From positions 28,583,715-28,647,714 of the forward strand of contig OX463829.1 in the NCBI GenBank assembly GCA_949825045.1: a stretch of 64,000 nt of DNA. The letters run 5' to 3'. Below are positions 52,193 to 62,217 of this stretch, piece after piece (the stretch's first letter is position 1; every line of letters starts with the position of its first letter). A program made the translations under genes and the position numbers. This DNA comes from Argyresthia goedartella. Taxonomy: Eukaryota; Arthropoda; Insecta; Lepidoptera; Argyresthiidae. The notes below the pieces were generated by a model. The model did not search any database and had not been told where the DNA came from. It was given only the letters and a program-made list of their open reading frames with translations.

Positions 52193-52237
52193 AACATTTA
52201 CACTTTTAAATTTTTAGACCAAAAATCTCGCATACGT

Positions 52238-52687
52238 ATGACTTTTGAAAAAAGTACTTCAGGGTTTTTAATTTTAATTGTAATGTCTCTTATTGTTTTT
52301 TTTTATTGGCATATTAACTTTACTTTATCAAATTTTTCATCGCCCTTTTTAATCCCTTTCAACAAAAGATTCAAACGAATAGAGAAAAAATTATCCCACA
52401 TAAAACTTAAATGTGAAAAAGGAAGCCCAGTTCAATATTAACAATATCGTGGCTGTCGACTTCGCCAAAAGATTTAAGATCTAAATGAATGCCAAGTTAT
52501 CTATGATACTACTTTTACTAGTACCTACGATAATCCTGAAGTTTTAACGTTACACAAAATAGATAACTTATCGCAAATTGAAGTTAAAGATTTAACTCTG
52601 CTAGTTTTTACCGGGAAATCAAATTTTAGAAGGGAAGATACGTTGACCACACCAATATACAATGACGTAAAAAAATTAAAAACATGA
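52238..52687 (+). pseudogene. Unknown protein with one membrane span, broken by two stops
   Basis: From ATG 52238 a single frame runs 149 codons to TGA 52685, with a TAA at 52439-52441 and another at 52475-52477. The N-terminus has about ten residues and then a hydrophobic segment (FLILIVMSLIVFFYW). Later there is a basic stretch (KRFKRIEKKLSHIKLK) and, after the stops, a coding-like tail (CQVIYDTTFTS, LTLLVFTGKSNF). Staying in one frame across both stops supports an old gene. I do not know the family. An N-terminal anchor of this kind is seen in some virus-derived proteins, but that is only an impression. Confidence 0.4.
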
Positions 52688-54109
52688 TAATACTAACAAA
52701 TACATTATTATTCAAACATAAGACTGTAATATGTAAACTTAAAACGTCTATCAACGGAATTAAATAAAGAGGAATCAATAGAATTAAATAAGATAAATCG
52801 GGATACATTGGAATAATTTGGTGTAGCATAAGTGTGTCATCCACCCTTAGTTCTACTGTTCGACTCACTATGTTACATACGAATAAATTGTGCTGGCCAC
52901 CCTGTACTAACTTTCTCGCATGATGCTTTCGGTGTTATTATTTAAATAATAGTTTGTGGATATTCGTGTGCAGGCGTTCAGGAGACGTTTTAAGAAGTTC
53001 TAAGATAAAGGTTACAGGGTCTAACAGAAAGGGAGTTACAAGCCGAAAGATGGTTCTAAGGGACACCCTTCTGAATAACTTATACTATAGAACCGACGTG
53101 ACCAGAGCTACTTTATTTTTCTTATCTCAGTACGTTTCGGGCCTAGCGCTCACCTGAGTTATACGATGGAGTTGAAAAGAAATGTTCTCAAATCGGTCAT
53201 AATTCATAATCAATAGTTTCTTTATGCACACAAATAATTCGAAAAAAACAAGATATACATTAAAATATTGTACAAAAGCAAGCGTATTTCTAGTAAGAGA
53301 TCTCTTCCAGCAAACCAAGTAAGGATAAAAGGTAGATCGCCGAGCAGGGGTGGACCTATGTGTACAACAAAACCTAATGAAAATCTTCCTGGTACATAAT
53401 AATGGTACAGAACGTGGTACATAAATACATAAATATTACAAACCAATAAACTAACTATACGAGTGCCTACACTACAAAGGTAAAATATACATCCTAAATA
53501 TAAATAAATATTAAATATATATACTAATAAATACATACATACTACCTGTAATTCTAAACAGATTCTAGAGAGAAGTAAATGCTCGAAGCCCGAAACTTCG
53601 CCTTCCGTAAGCGTGAATGCACGTAATCATCTTATTGTCATCAACATACACATCCCACATCGATACCCACTCCATACAGAGCCAACATCCATTGTCCTTG
53701 TATCCCCTCGACATCGTCGGACTAATGGGCAGGTAGCCAATGCATGCAATATTCACTTATATTTATGAATTCCATAGGTTGGAGAACTCCTCATCCATGG
53801 TCCTTAAGTGATGAAGGGGTACAGAGACATCCCTGAAGTCACCAGGGATGCCTTCACCGCAGATGATTGCTAGCCAGCATCAAGAAAGATGTAGCCGTAG
53901 TCATAGGATAGGCTGAAGGAACTTATCAGGGTAACTGTATTAAAATGATTGTTATGGATACCTTTTACCAGCGGCGTGATCTAATCAGAATAGTTATAGT
54001 TATCCTGATGTAACAAGGAGCAGATCTGACAAGAAAAACACGAAGTTGAAGATGACGTCTGTGAATAATTAATGTTGTTTACGAAATCCCCGGACGGGAA
54101 GGGACGAAA
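52688..54109. other. Intergenic, no gene seen
   Basis: AT-rich. AAGAGATCTCTTCCAGC at about 53297 repeats a block from 25670. Nothing else is recognised. Confidence 0.5.
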
Positions 54110-54215
54110 AATTGCCTCGTATCTTGGATGTTTATATTTTAGTGTTTCTGATTCCCATGACATAGTAGGAGTGTGGGGCTAAAAGTAACGTATGTGCCTG
54201 AATACCAATGTTTAT
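54110..54215 (+). repeat. SINE-2 body fragment
   Basis: TATCTTGGATGTTTATATTT, then TCTGATTCCCATGACATAG and GTGTGGGGCTAAAAGTAACG, matching the family body with several changes. Confidence 0.55.
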
Positions 54216-55751
54216 GATTCATGTTTAAGGGATTCGGAACCCATTTGGGAATTTGATTAGGTTTTGAGCGGTTATGGAAAATCAGTCCCCAAAGTTCATC
54301 TGATATCTAATATTAGCAACCGATTCCAGTTAAAAGGTTTCCAGGTGCCTCCAGCAGCACTTGAAGGCGTTTTAAAAGACTGTTCAGAAGTCATGCAGCT
54401 GTAATCGGGGTTCCAGATGAGCGGCAAGGGGTAGTCCGGGGCACAGAAGGGCGCGGAGCAGTAAATGAAAATGAGTTAATGAATTCTGTTTCCGAAAGAG
54501 TGGCAGAATATTAGAAGATACCTGATGTGGTGTTCATTGACGCGCTCAGTCGTCATAAAGGTATAGAGGTATAGTAAAAGTATTGATATATTTGGTCCTT
54601 CGAGCCGGATATTACGGTACGGCTTAGTGTCATGAACACATCAGTAGGTAATTTATAAATCAGTAGGTGCAACACATAAGGATAGGGATTAAAGTATTCA
54701 CAGTTGGTCAAAATCATTATAGAATAGCAATTTCTGTTACTTTCTTACAATGAATTTCTCCTTGTTTCATATAATGTGAGTACCTATTTGTATTATTAAG
54801 ATTATTAAGAACAAAGTATTGATTTAACATTATCATTGGTGTTAACCAACAAATAATGTTAATTTTCAGCTTCACTAATCGATCGCTGTTCGGTCATATG
54901 AAACATAATGAAACAACGAACCCAGCATAAACCACATTTGCTTCTATCACATCAATAATTCATATCATACGTGGATATAACCAATGCGAGTGGTTTGCCA
55001 AAACAATGAAATAATATTTTCCCAAATGAGGTCCCCTAAATTATATCGCCTAATTAGGCCACAGAGCAATTTGCCGCTCTAACGTAATTTGGCCTCAGAA
55101 GACTCCTCATTTGAGAACATAATTTTCTCATTTTCTGTGAGATTATTTATTAACATTAAGTTTAAGTATACCTAGCGTTAGTTAGCGAATTCTGGAGGCG
55201 TCATAACTAACTATCTAAACGAACGAACTAAACTGGTACGTCTTATCTGGTTGCCATTTCTTAAAGTTCCAACTCGTTCTTAGGATTCCGTACCCGAAGG
55301 TTGCTAAAAGGGACCTTATTTATAAGCCTCCATTGTCTGTCTGTCCGTTCGTCACCCATCTGTCCGTCCGTTCGATCCGTATCCGGTAAACTGTAATAGA
55401 TAGGAAGTAAAAAAAATCACAGATTGTGTATTTCTATTGCCGCTATAATTAAAAATAATAACCTACACGAGATTTAATAAAATAAAGGGAGTTCCCATAA
55501 AAGTCTCAACTCTGCCCCTGAAAAGAACCAAATGATCATCATTCAAATATCATCCAAATTTCGCAGCTCCTTCATAGTCGTCATTGGCGAAATTGGTTTG
55601 ACAACGGATTTGCTATCTAGGGATGCTATCGAAATTAAAGCTTTTTTGTACGACGGAACCCTTCACGTGCGAGTCCGCCCCGCATTTTTATCCGACTGCG
55701 CCGGAAGGGGGGTTCTGTTTGAGAGGTGTCGTTATTCGTCTCAACTAAAAT
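54216..55751. other. Repeat-poor intergenic DNA, no gene seen
   Basis: Contains inverted arms CAAATGAGG (about 55024) and CCTCATTTG (about 55105). GTCTGTCTGTCCG-type sequence near 55335 and a GACGGAACCCTTC block near 55652 belong to the dispersed repeat also seen at 24762 and 63070. Confidence 0.45.
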
Positions 55752-56360
55752 TATGGGGGAAGCCCTCATTAAACTTTGTAATAACAGAAAAAAGTTAATT
55801 ATTTGTGGCGATCTTAATGTAGATTTGCTTGTAGATACAACAATGAAACAACAAATCATTTAATTTATGCCATGTATTTCTAGAGCCGACTAGAATTACA
55901 CTTACTAGCCAAACTTTGCTTAGATAACGTTTTTTGTGATTGTGAATTCACAAGTAAAAATGTAATTAACTGCTTACCTTCCGATCACAGAGGTCAAACA
56001 GTTTATTTCCCAATTGCTAGTAAAAATAAGAATTATCCATAATTTTATAGGCCTATTACATCCCATAGACTAGAGACGTATATGAAAAACATAGATATAA
56101 ATTTGCCAGTACCGGATTTTGATGAACAGAACCCGCACAAAATCTATTCTGACTGCTTCAACATTATTCAAATAGTCGATACAGTTTTTAAATTAAAGAA
56201 AGTCAGTGCCAATAACGGTAAATCTAAATTTAATGACTGGGCAACATTTGGAATTCGTAAAAGTAGAGCTATCTTGTATGATGTTTATGAACAAAAAACC
56301 TATAACTTTGATATAATATTGCATGACTATGTTAAAAAATATTCCAAAACTTTCAAGTTT
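55752..56360 (+). pseudogene. CR1-B copy 3, endonuclease fragment
   Basis: Plus-strand match to the complement of 43380-42760. It reads LIKLCNNRKKLIICGDLNVD, NCLPSDH and DINLPVPDFDEQNP, then KVSANNGKSKFNDWATFGIR, in several frames. A small deletion near 55855 and stops are present. Useful because it keeps sense codons at the two sites that are stops in copy 2. Confidence 0.82.
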
Positions 56361-57094
56361 GTTTTAAAAGCTTTTCCCTTACCCATGGTTGAAGAATAGT
56401 GACCAGAAATATATTCTTCCACATGTCAGCGAAACTGATGTCAGATTTTATTTAAATTAAAATATTGAACACAAATCCTTATTTCTGACTACGTCTAGTT
56501 TCTGACTTTAATTGTGGTGTAACTTAACATAGCCGAACTTTGCATCAATTAAGAACTAGATGAATTATTTTGCTAGCACCGAGACTATGTTAAATCGAGG
56601 AAGAAGTTGTAAAAGATATTACTATAACATGACAACGTTAAAATAACATGTTATATGTTATATGATAACCCTGCCTAAAAATATTTAGGTTCAAAAAATC
56701 ATGTCTCTCAAAGTACGGCTAGACGAAGTACTCGGAGGTAAGGTTTCTCCTCCGAAGTACTCCGGAGGAGAAACTTTGTTTTTTTATACCATGACGATAC
56801 CGCACGGCAATAATTTTTTGTTTGATACGTATTGAGATCTCCTTCTCGAAGTGCCAAAGCTACACTGCCGCCCGTTGTCCTCGCACATAACCTCATGCAA
56901 TTTTCTGGAGCGCAAGTGATTAAATAAAAACTTTTCAAAACCACTGATTATTTCTTAATTTCAAACATACACATGAAAGATATAATTTTTGGACGCAAGA
57001 ACCAAATCAATATTATTTTTAGATCCCAAGAAAAAGAAAATTTTAGGAGATTTTTTTTTTAGATTTATTCTCGAATAACAAACAAACAAAAACA
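56361..57094. other. Intergenic, no gene seen
   Basis: Has a 12-bp perfect inverted repeat GTTTCTCCTCCG (56743-56754) with its complement at 56763-56774. No reading frame is supported. Confidence 0.5.
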
Positions 57095-57270
57095 TAGACA
57101 TTTCTTGCGGCCTCACACTAGGAAACCCTGTATAGTGGGAACCAGGAAAAGCGACGTCACACATATATAAACATCCAAGACCTGGGGGTATTTTTCATTT
57201 TCCGCAGCCGAGGATCGAACCCGGGACCTGTCGCACGATAGGCAGAGCCACAGCCGCAGCGCCACAGAGG
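57095..57270 (-). repeat. SINE-2 copy with well-kept tRNA-like head
   Basis: On the minus strand: head starting at 57270 with CCTCTGTGGCGCTGCGGCTG, box B GGTTCGATCC (complement of about 57211-57220), then CCCAGGTCTTGGATGTTTAT, GTGTGACGTCGC, GGTTCCCACTATACAGGG and CCTAGTGTGAGGCCGC. This is the best copy in the window for relating the head to the array at 35171. Confidence 0.78.
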
Positions 57271-58425
57271 TACACGTACAGTGGCTCTTGACATGTTTTC
57301 AAGCACACATAGTAAAGGCTTTTGGGGGAAAAGGATTTAGGGAAGTGTCTCCTTTAAGAGGCGCTTATAGCGCTTTAAATATGGGCATTTGACAATGCCC
57401 TTCGCTTTAAGGAATCAGCTTTAGGTAAGTGAAATAAATGCATTATGAGTTTCCTTCCTGTTGGTAAGAAGGTGTATGTTATGTTGTCATCCCTGTATTC
57501 TATTGGTCATATCATAATAGTCCTGAGTTGTTATTAATTAAATGTCCAAGAAAACTTTTGTTTGAATATTATCTATTTAGAGATTAGCAGCCATAAGTAG
57601 GCGTTTATTTACGAAATTAATCCCTATGCCACGGAAATACTAACGGGCCAAACCAAAGTAAAGTGTAACCTGGCCTTTAACCAAGGTGATGGTGGCCAAT
57701 CAGGCCGCAATTCCGACCTCAAGGAAAAGTTGTTCACCTAATTACAGTTTGGGAAACTTCCCCAACAAACCTTTATTACCAAAAGCTCCGAAACTCGCGA
57801 CTATCGTGCGAAACCTTTTGAATGGAAATGTCTATGTAATTAGCACTCAACTAAGACTTGTTCGGAAGTTATAATTTCTAAAACGTTAACCTAGTAAGGT
57901 TTTGTCGAGATCGGATTTTTACCCCTTTTTATCCAACAACGACAAAACCACATGTACACTTCGGCAGAAGATGCTAGTAAATAAATGATAGCAACATAAG
58001 TGTCATGTTAGCGGACTACCGCGTGTTCTAATAAACAAATAAAAATTTTAATAAAAAAAAACACGCCGTTGTCTTTTCACCTATTTTGGCGAAATATAGT
58101 CTTGAATGATAGCGTATTTTTTCTCCATCGTTTGGTCTCACATATGTTTTTGTTAAAATTTATTTTTGTAAAAAAATACCGACCCGTTCCATTTTCACAC
58201 AATTATTATTTGAAAAACCAACCGTCAAATTAGTATGGAAAAAGATGTTCTATTCAGTTTTTGAATTTTTTGATTTTGCAGTAAACGATGCTGGTCGCTT
58301 TTAAAAATATTGATTTCCGACAACCGAAACCGACCAACACAAGATAGTCTAGTTCTGCAAAACGTATAGCACTGTTTCTTTAATTTTGTCAAATGCGATC
58401 AATTTATCATTGCTTTAATTTGCAG
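57271..58425. other. Intergenic, no gene seen
   Basis: A small inverted repeat, GGGCATTTGACAATGCCC, lies at 57384-57401 within longer imperfect arms. No coding sequence is supported. Confidence 0.45.
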
Positions 58426-58530
58426 AACGCATCCATCCCGTGCTATTTTGCTATTGCCTGCCATTGTACTAATCGTACACTGATTAAAACATTGGCAGGC
58501 AATCGCAAAATAGCCCGGGATGGTTGCGTT
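58426..58530. repeat. Long hairpin, about 39-bp arms
   Basis: 58426-58464 (AACGCATCCATCCC..GCCTGCCAT) and 58491-58530 pair over nearly their whole length with about three mismatches. The loop is about 26 bases. There is no coding content. A miRNA-like precursor or a folded MITE are both possible. Confidence 0.7.
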
Positions 58531-58613
58531 ACGTAAAAAATGGATCCATGTAGATTTTTAGTAAATTTAGTAAGGACAAATATATAATTTATTGTGGAGT
58601 CAGTGGAAATAAT

Positions 58614-58853
58614 GTGGGTGATATAAGTAGACAATCAATTCCTTCTCCGGTCATTGATGGTGACCCGCTGTTAGTGCAACAGCTGTTGCAAGATATTGAG
58701 AATGATACTCGTAGCACTGTGATCAATGAAAATACCTATGGCGTAGGTATTTTACCACATTCTTATTTGGCCGTTTGTATTTATTCAGTACAAGCTACTG
58801 TACTTTTTGCAGAAGAAGACCAGAATCATGATTTCTTGTTTTTTCTTGGTTAA
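58614..58853 (+). CDS. Hypothetical protein fragment
   Basis: An 80-codon frame (GDISRQSIPSPVIDGDPLLV, then QQLLQDIENDTRSTVINENT) whose first ~40 residues look protein-like. The start is unclear: an ATG at 58611 lies in another frame. The pattern (DPLLVQQLLQDIENDTRSTV) recalls the helix-turn-helix start of some Tc1/IS630-type transposases, but I cannot confirm it. The second half looks unstructured. Confidence 0.22.
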   Translation: MGDISRQSIPSPVIDGDPLLVQQLLQDIENDTRSTVINENTYGVGILPHSYLAVCIYSVQATVLFAEEDQNHDFLFFLG

Positions 58854-58974
58854 CGATCAAAATGCATTAAACAGGATGCGACCATGCAATTGGTCGCTTT
58901 ATATTTTATTATATTTACTTATATAAAATTTTACTGAAACCTACTTCAAACTTTTTGATTAATTAGGAGCCTAC

Positions 58975-60235
58975 CACGTCCCACTGCTGGGCAAAGGCCT
59001 CTCTCCCCTTCTTCCACTCTTGGCAGTCTTGAGCGGTCACCCACCAGTACTTGTCACAGAGACCCAACTCGTCGCTAATCTTTTCTTGGGTCAGCCCAGC
59101 GGTTCCGTACACGAGCAACGTGGCCAGCCCAGTCCCAACTCATTTAGGCAGCCTTCTCGGCAACGTCAATGATTTATGTCTTGAAGCCAGTACAGTATTC
59201 CGGATTCGGTCAAGAAGCCGGACTCCAAGAATACTGCGCTCCATATTTCTCTGACAAACCCCGATTCTGAACTTTTGCACTTCAGTCAAAGACCAGGTTC
59301 GGGCTCCGTAGGTAAGGATGGGGAGAATGCACATGTCCATGAGCTTACGTTTTAGGGACATCGGAAGGTCTCTTTTCATAAGCTCTTTCATGGACCAAAA
59401 GCTCTTCCAGGCATTGTCGACTCGTCTGTCGACTTCTTTTTCTTGTCGTGCCAGGAAACTATTTGGCCTAGATGTATTCCTGGACATATGCAACTCTTAC
59501 CCCACCCACTTCCACCATATGCTCCTTGCTATTACACATTACTTTGGTCTTTGATATATTCATGCAAAGTCGGACCTCGAGGATTGCAGTGCTGAGTTGT
59601 TGCAGCATTGACTGTAGCTCAGAGGCTGTGTTAGAGAAAAGAACAATGTTGTCGGCGAAACGCAGGTTTGTTAGCCTCACTTCGCCGACGCCAATGCCTT
59701 TGCTCTCTCATTCTGGTTCCAGTGTCTTAAAGGTCTCTTCCACACGCTCATAAACAGTTTTGGGGAGAGATGATTGCCCTGCTTAACGCCCCTTTTGATT
59801 GGGAAGGAGGGTCTCGGAGTTTGTAATTTAATTTATGCAGTACTATTTTCATAAATTTCTTTAATTAGATCGATGTAGTAATGGTTGATGTCCTGGTTGC
59901 GGAAGGCACTAAATATTGATTCATGTGAGATGCTATCAAACGCCTTTGTATAATCCACAGTGGCGAGGTAGAGGGGGAGATTATATTCCTGATAATTCTC
60001 AATTATCTGATTCAGTGTCTGTAAGTGGTCTGTATAGGGCATACCGGGACGAAAACTAGCCTGCTCGGTTGGTCGAGCTTGGTCCAGCAGACCAGATATG
60101 CGGCGCTCAATAACTTTGATAAAAGCCTTCTACAGGTGTGAGACTGATTGGACGGTGGTTGCCGATATCTGATCTCACGCTTTTTTTCTAAAGGAGTATT
60201 ATCTCCGAGTGGCAAATTTTGTCTGGAAATCGCCC
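58975..60235 (-). pseudogene. RTE-clade LINE, RT domain to 3' end, degenerate
   Basis: Minus-strand pieces in order from the right: TDHLQTLNQIIENYQEYNLP, LATVDYTKAFDSISHESIF, then LRFADNIVLFSNTASELQSM (RT catalytic FADD has become FADN) and MCILPILTYGARTWSLTEVQ, ending at the CCCACTGCTGGGCAAAGG end. RTE proteins share exactly this order. Frames shift at about 59480, 59700-59830 and 60030. It is 5' truncated, and MITE-2 sequence begins at 60243. Confidence 0.85.
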
Positions 60236-60242
60236 GGTATAC

Positions 60243-60286
60243 TATTTGCTGTGCAAATCAGTATTTTTGATGTGCAGTTTAATATT
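60243..60286 (-). repeat. MITE-2, one end only
   Basis: ATTTGCTGTGCAAATCAGTA and the following TTTTTGATGTGCAG match the right end of the copy at 60499-60755. The rest of the element is missing, apparently replaced by the RTE on its left. Confidence 0.6.
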
Positions 60287-60322
60287 GTCCCATTCCAAAT
60301 ATATTATATTACTAGCTTTTGC

Positions 60323-60497
60323 CTGCGGCTTCACCCATGTCTAGTCAAGCCAGAGAGGGTTTATTAGCTGAAATAAGTCAACGAACAGATTAATCCTACC
60401 TTGCACTATATTGTTTCCCTAGTTCCGTAACTGCATACGACGTGTCGCGATAGGGTGGGAGCGAAACAGCGATAGGTATTGACATTTTTTTGGCTAG
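60323..60497. repeat. Left member of a local duplication
   Basis: CATGTCTAGTCAAGCCAGAG, GAAATAAGTCAACGAACAG and GCATACGACGTGTCGCG occur here and again in the same order at 60766-60970. The two members flank MITE-2 copy 2. Confidence 0.75.
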
Positions 60498-60498
60498 T

Positions 60499-60755
60499 AT
60501 TTAATCGCACATCAAAAATACTGATTTTCACAGCAAAAAAGGATCAGCAAAAATACTTTTTATGTTTTAAATATTTTATGTGTACTTAAGTTTATGTTTT
60601 AATTATTTTTTGTTGTTCTTACATGTTCAACCTAACACGAAGGATAAAGGGGGTTTCGCTTTGCTCACCCCCTTTACCCTTCACCTAAGCTAGCGCAGCA
60701 TTTTGCCCTGATATTTGCTGTGCAAATCAGTACTTTTGATACGCAGTTTAATATT
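60499..60755 (-). mobile_element. MITE-2 copy 2
   Basis: Ends ATCAAAAATACTGATTTTCA (60511 onward) and ATTTGCTGTGCAAATCAGTA (60711 onward) are inverted. The interior has TTCAACCTAACACGAAGGAT as in copy 1 read from the other strand. About 257 bp. Confidence 0.75.
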
Positions 60756-60762
60756 TCCCTGC

Positions 60763-60970
60763 GGCTTCGGCCATGTCTAGTCAAGCCAGAGAGGCTGAAA
60801 TAAGTCAACGAACAGAAAAATTCTACCTTGCACTATATTGTTTTCCTAGTTTTAAGGTGCGATTCCGTAGCCGACCGCAACTGCATACGACGTGTCGCGT
60901 TAGGGTGGGAGCGAGACAGCGAGCGTAGTAACCTAGCGAATGAGCGAATCAGCGATAGGTAATGACTTTT
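60763..60970. repeat. Right member of a local duplication
   Basis: Same block order as 60323-60497, with an added piece (GCGAGACAGCGAGCGTAGTA and following) near 60910-60945. Confidence 0.75.
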
Positions 60971-62073
60971 TTTAGGTTGGGAAGTCCCTCACCAATTAAA
61001 ACTGGTGAACAAAGTGGTGGTTTATTTACAGGTTAATCAATCAAAATAAAGGGTCCTTATCTTTGGTGGCCAACCATTGATTTTGACTGATTTACACACA
61101 ACTCTTCAGAACAGTCAAAGTGGTGGGATTAAATTGGGAAACAATTCGCGGCCGTTGACCTCGTGGCGGGGTCCTTCAAAAACAACTACGGGACGCCAGT
61201 TGGCTGTGCTTTTCTTAGACGGCTGGCAAGACCTCGTCCGTGCAATGGTTTTCGTAGGCTTTCTGATTCGGCTCGCGGCTGACGGCCCGTGGTTCGTGTT
61301 CACAACGCGGCTAGCCCTTCGCTAGCCATGCTGGCGAAATCCTCGTGTACAAAATTGCGGGTATCTCCACGCCTCGTTGTTTCCTTGGTCAGGGATCTTA
61401 GGACTTCGGGTCAATATTGGCGTAGCCCCCCAGGCGGGGACTGATACAAAGTCAACAGGAGTTCACAGAAGTATTTATATGGTGATGAAATCGATCCTAA
61501 CTTTCTAGAAGGCGGGTGACCAACTCCGGCGACTTCGAACTGTCACTTTCCCGGATAAAATAAAAACCGGCCAAGTGCGTGTCGGACTTCACACATTTAG
61601 GGTTCCGTAATAAATGTAGAATATAAGCCAAAAAATAAATTAGGAAGGTTCTCGCTTCACATACACCTGATACACCTAGCCAAAATATATATCTCTCTTC
61701 ACCAGCAAATAATTACCCTTTTTCATAGTGTTTATATGAATGACCAAGTTATATTTGCGGTTTTTAATAAATGTTTTATATCTTAACCTTTAAAAAACCC
61801 CCCCGGGGGTGCTTGAACGGGTCGCGACTTTGAACCGTATGCCACGGTATACTCGGCGCCACGACTAAAGAGCTTTGTCCTTGAATGCGCAATAGTCACT
61901 TTTTACAAGTGTTTGGCGCGGGGAAGTGAGGAGCGACGGGGGCGGTAGTCAGCGCCGGCACCTGATTCGTTGATCAGTCGCTTCCCGATGCCCGCACCGA
62001 AAGCACAACTCGAAGCTTCTTGAGTACAGTCGCATACAATATTACCCAACGTTATCTTTCGCCCCGGTCGAAA
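60971..62073. other. Intergenic, GC-richer than the rest, no gene seen
   Basis: 61130-61330 is GC-rich with short open frames on both strands and no motif that I recognise. An inverted copy of the ACGGAACCCT-type repeat is at 61557-61610. Sequence from about 61900 to 62073 may be the leader of the frame at 62074. Confidence 0.4.
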
Positions 62074-62217
62074 ATGCCGAAAAATAAAGTACTGACTAGG
62101 CAAGCTAGAAAAATGGTTTACGATGTGAACTGTTATATCAAAAAAGAGTCTGATGAAATACTGATGAAGAAGTCTGATGAAAAACTTAATTGTGGTTTAA
62201 TTGTTACAAATTATTAG
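62074..62217 (+). pseudogene. Short N-terminal fragment of a LTRQAR-type protein, possibly a transposase
   Basis: A 47-codon frame from ATG 62074 (CGAAAATGCCG) reads MPKNKVLTRQARKMVYDVNC, then YIKKESDEILMKK. This start resembles lepidopteran DDE-transposase-like proteins that begin with L-S/T-R-Q-A-R-K-V-V-Y and go on to a helix-turn-helix. The expected downstream sequence is missing, either behind an intron or lost. It is an impression from motif shape, not a confirmed match. Confidence 0.35.

Noticed and set aside
52145..52237. Upstream start for the membrane-span frame at 52238
   Set aside because: These codons lie in the mariner end; the internal ATG at 52238 is the first outside it.
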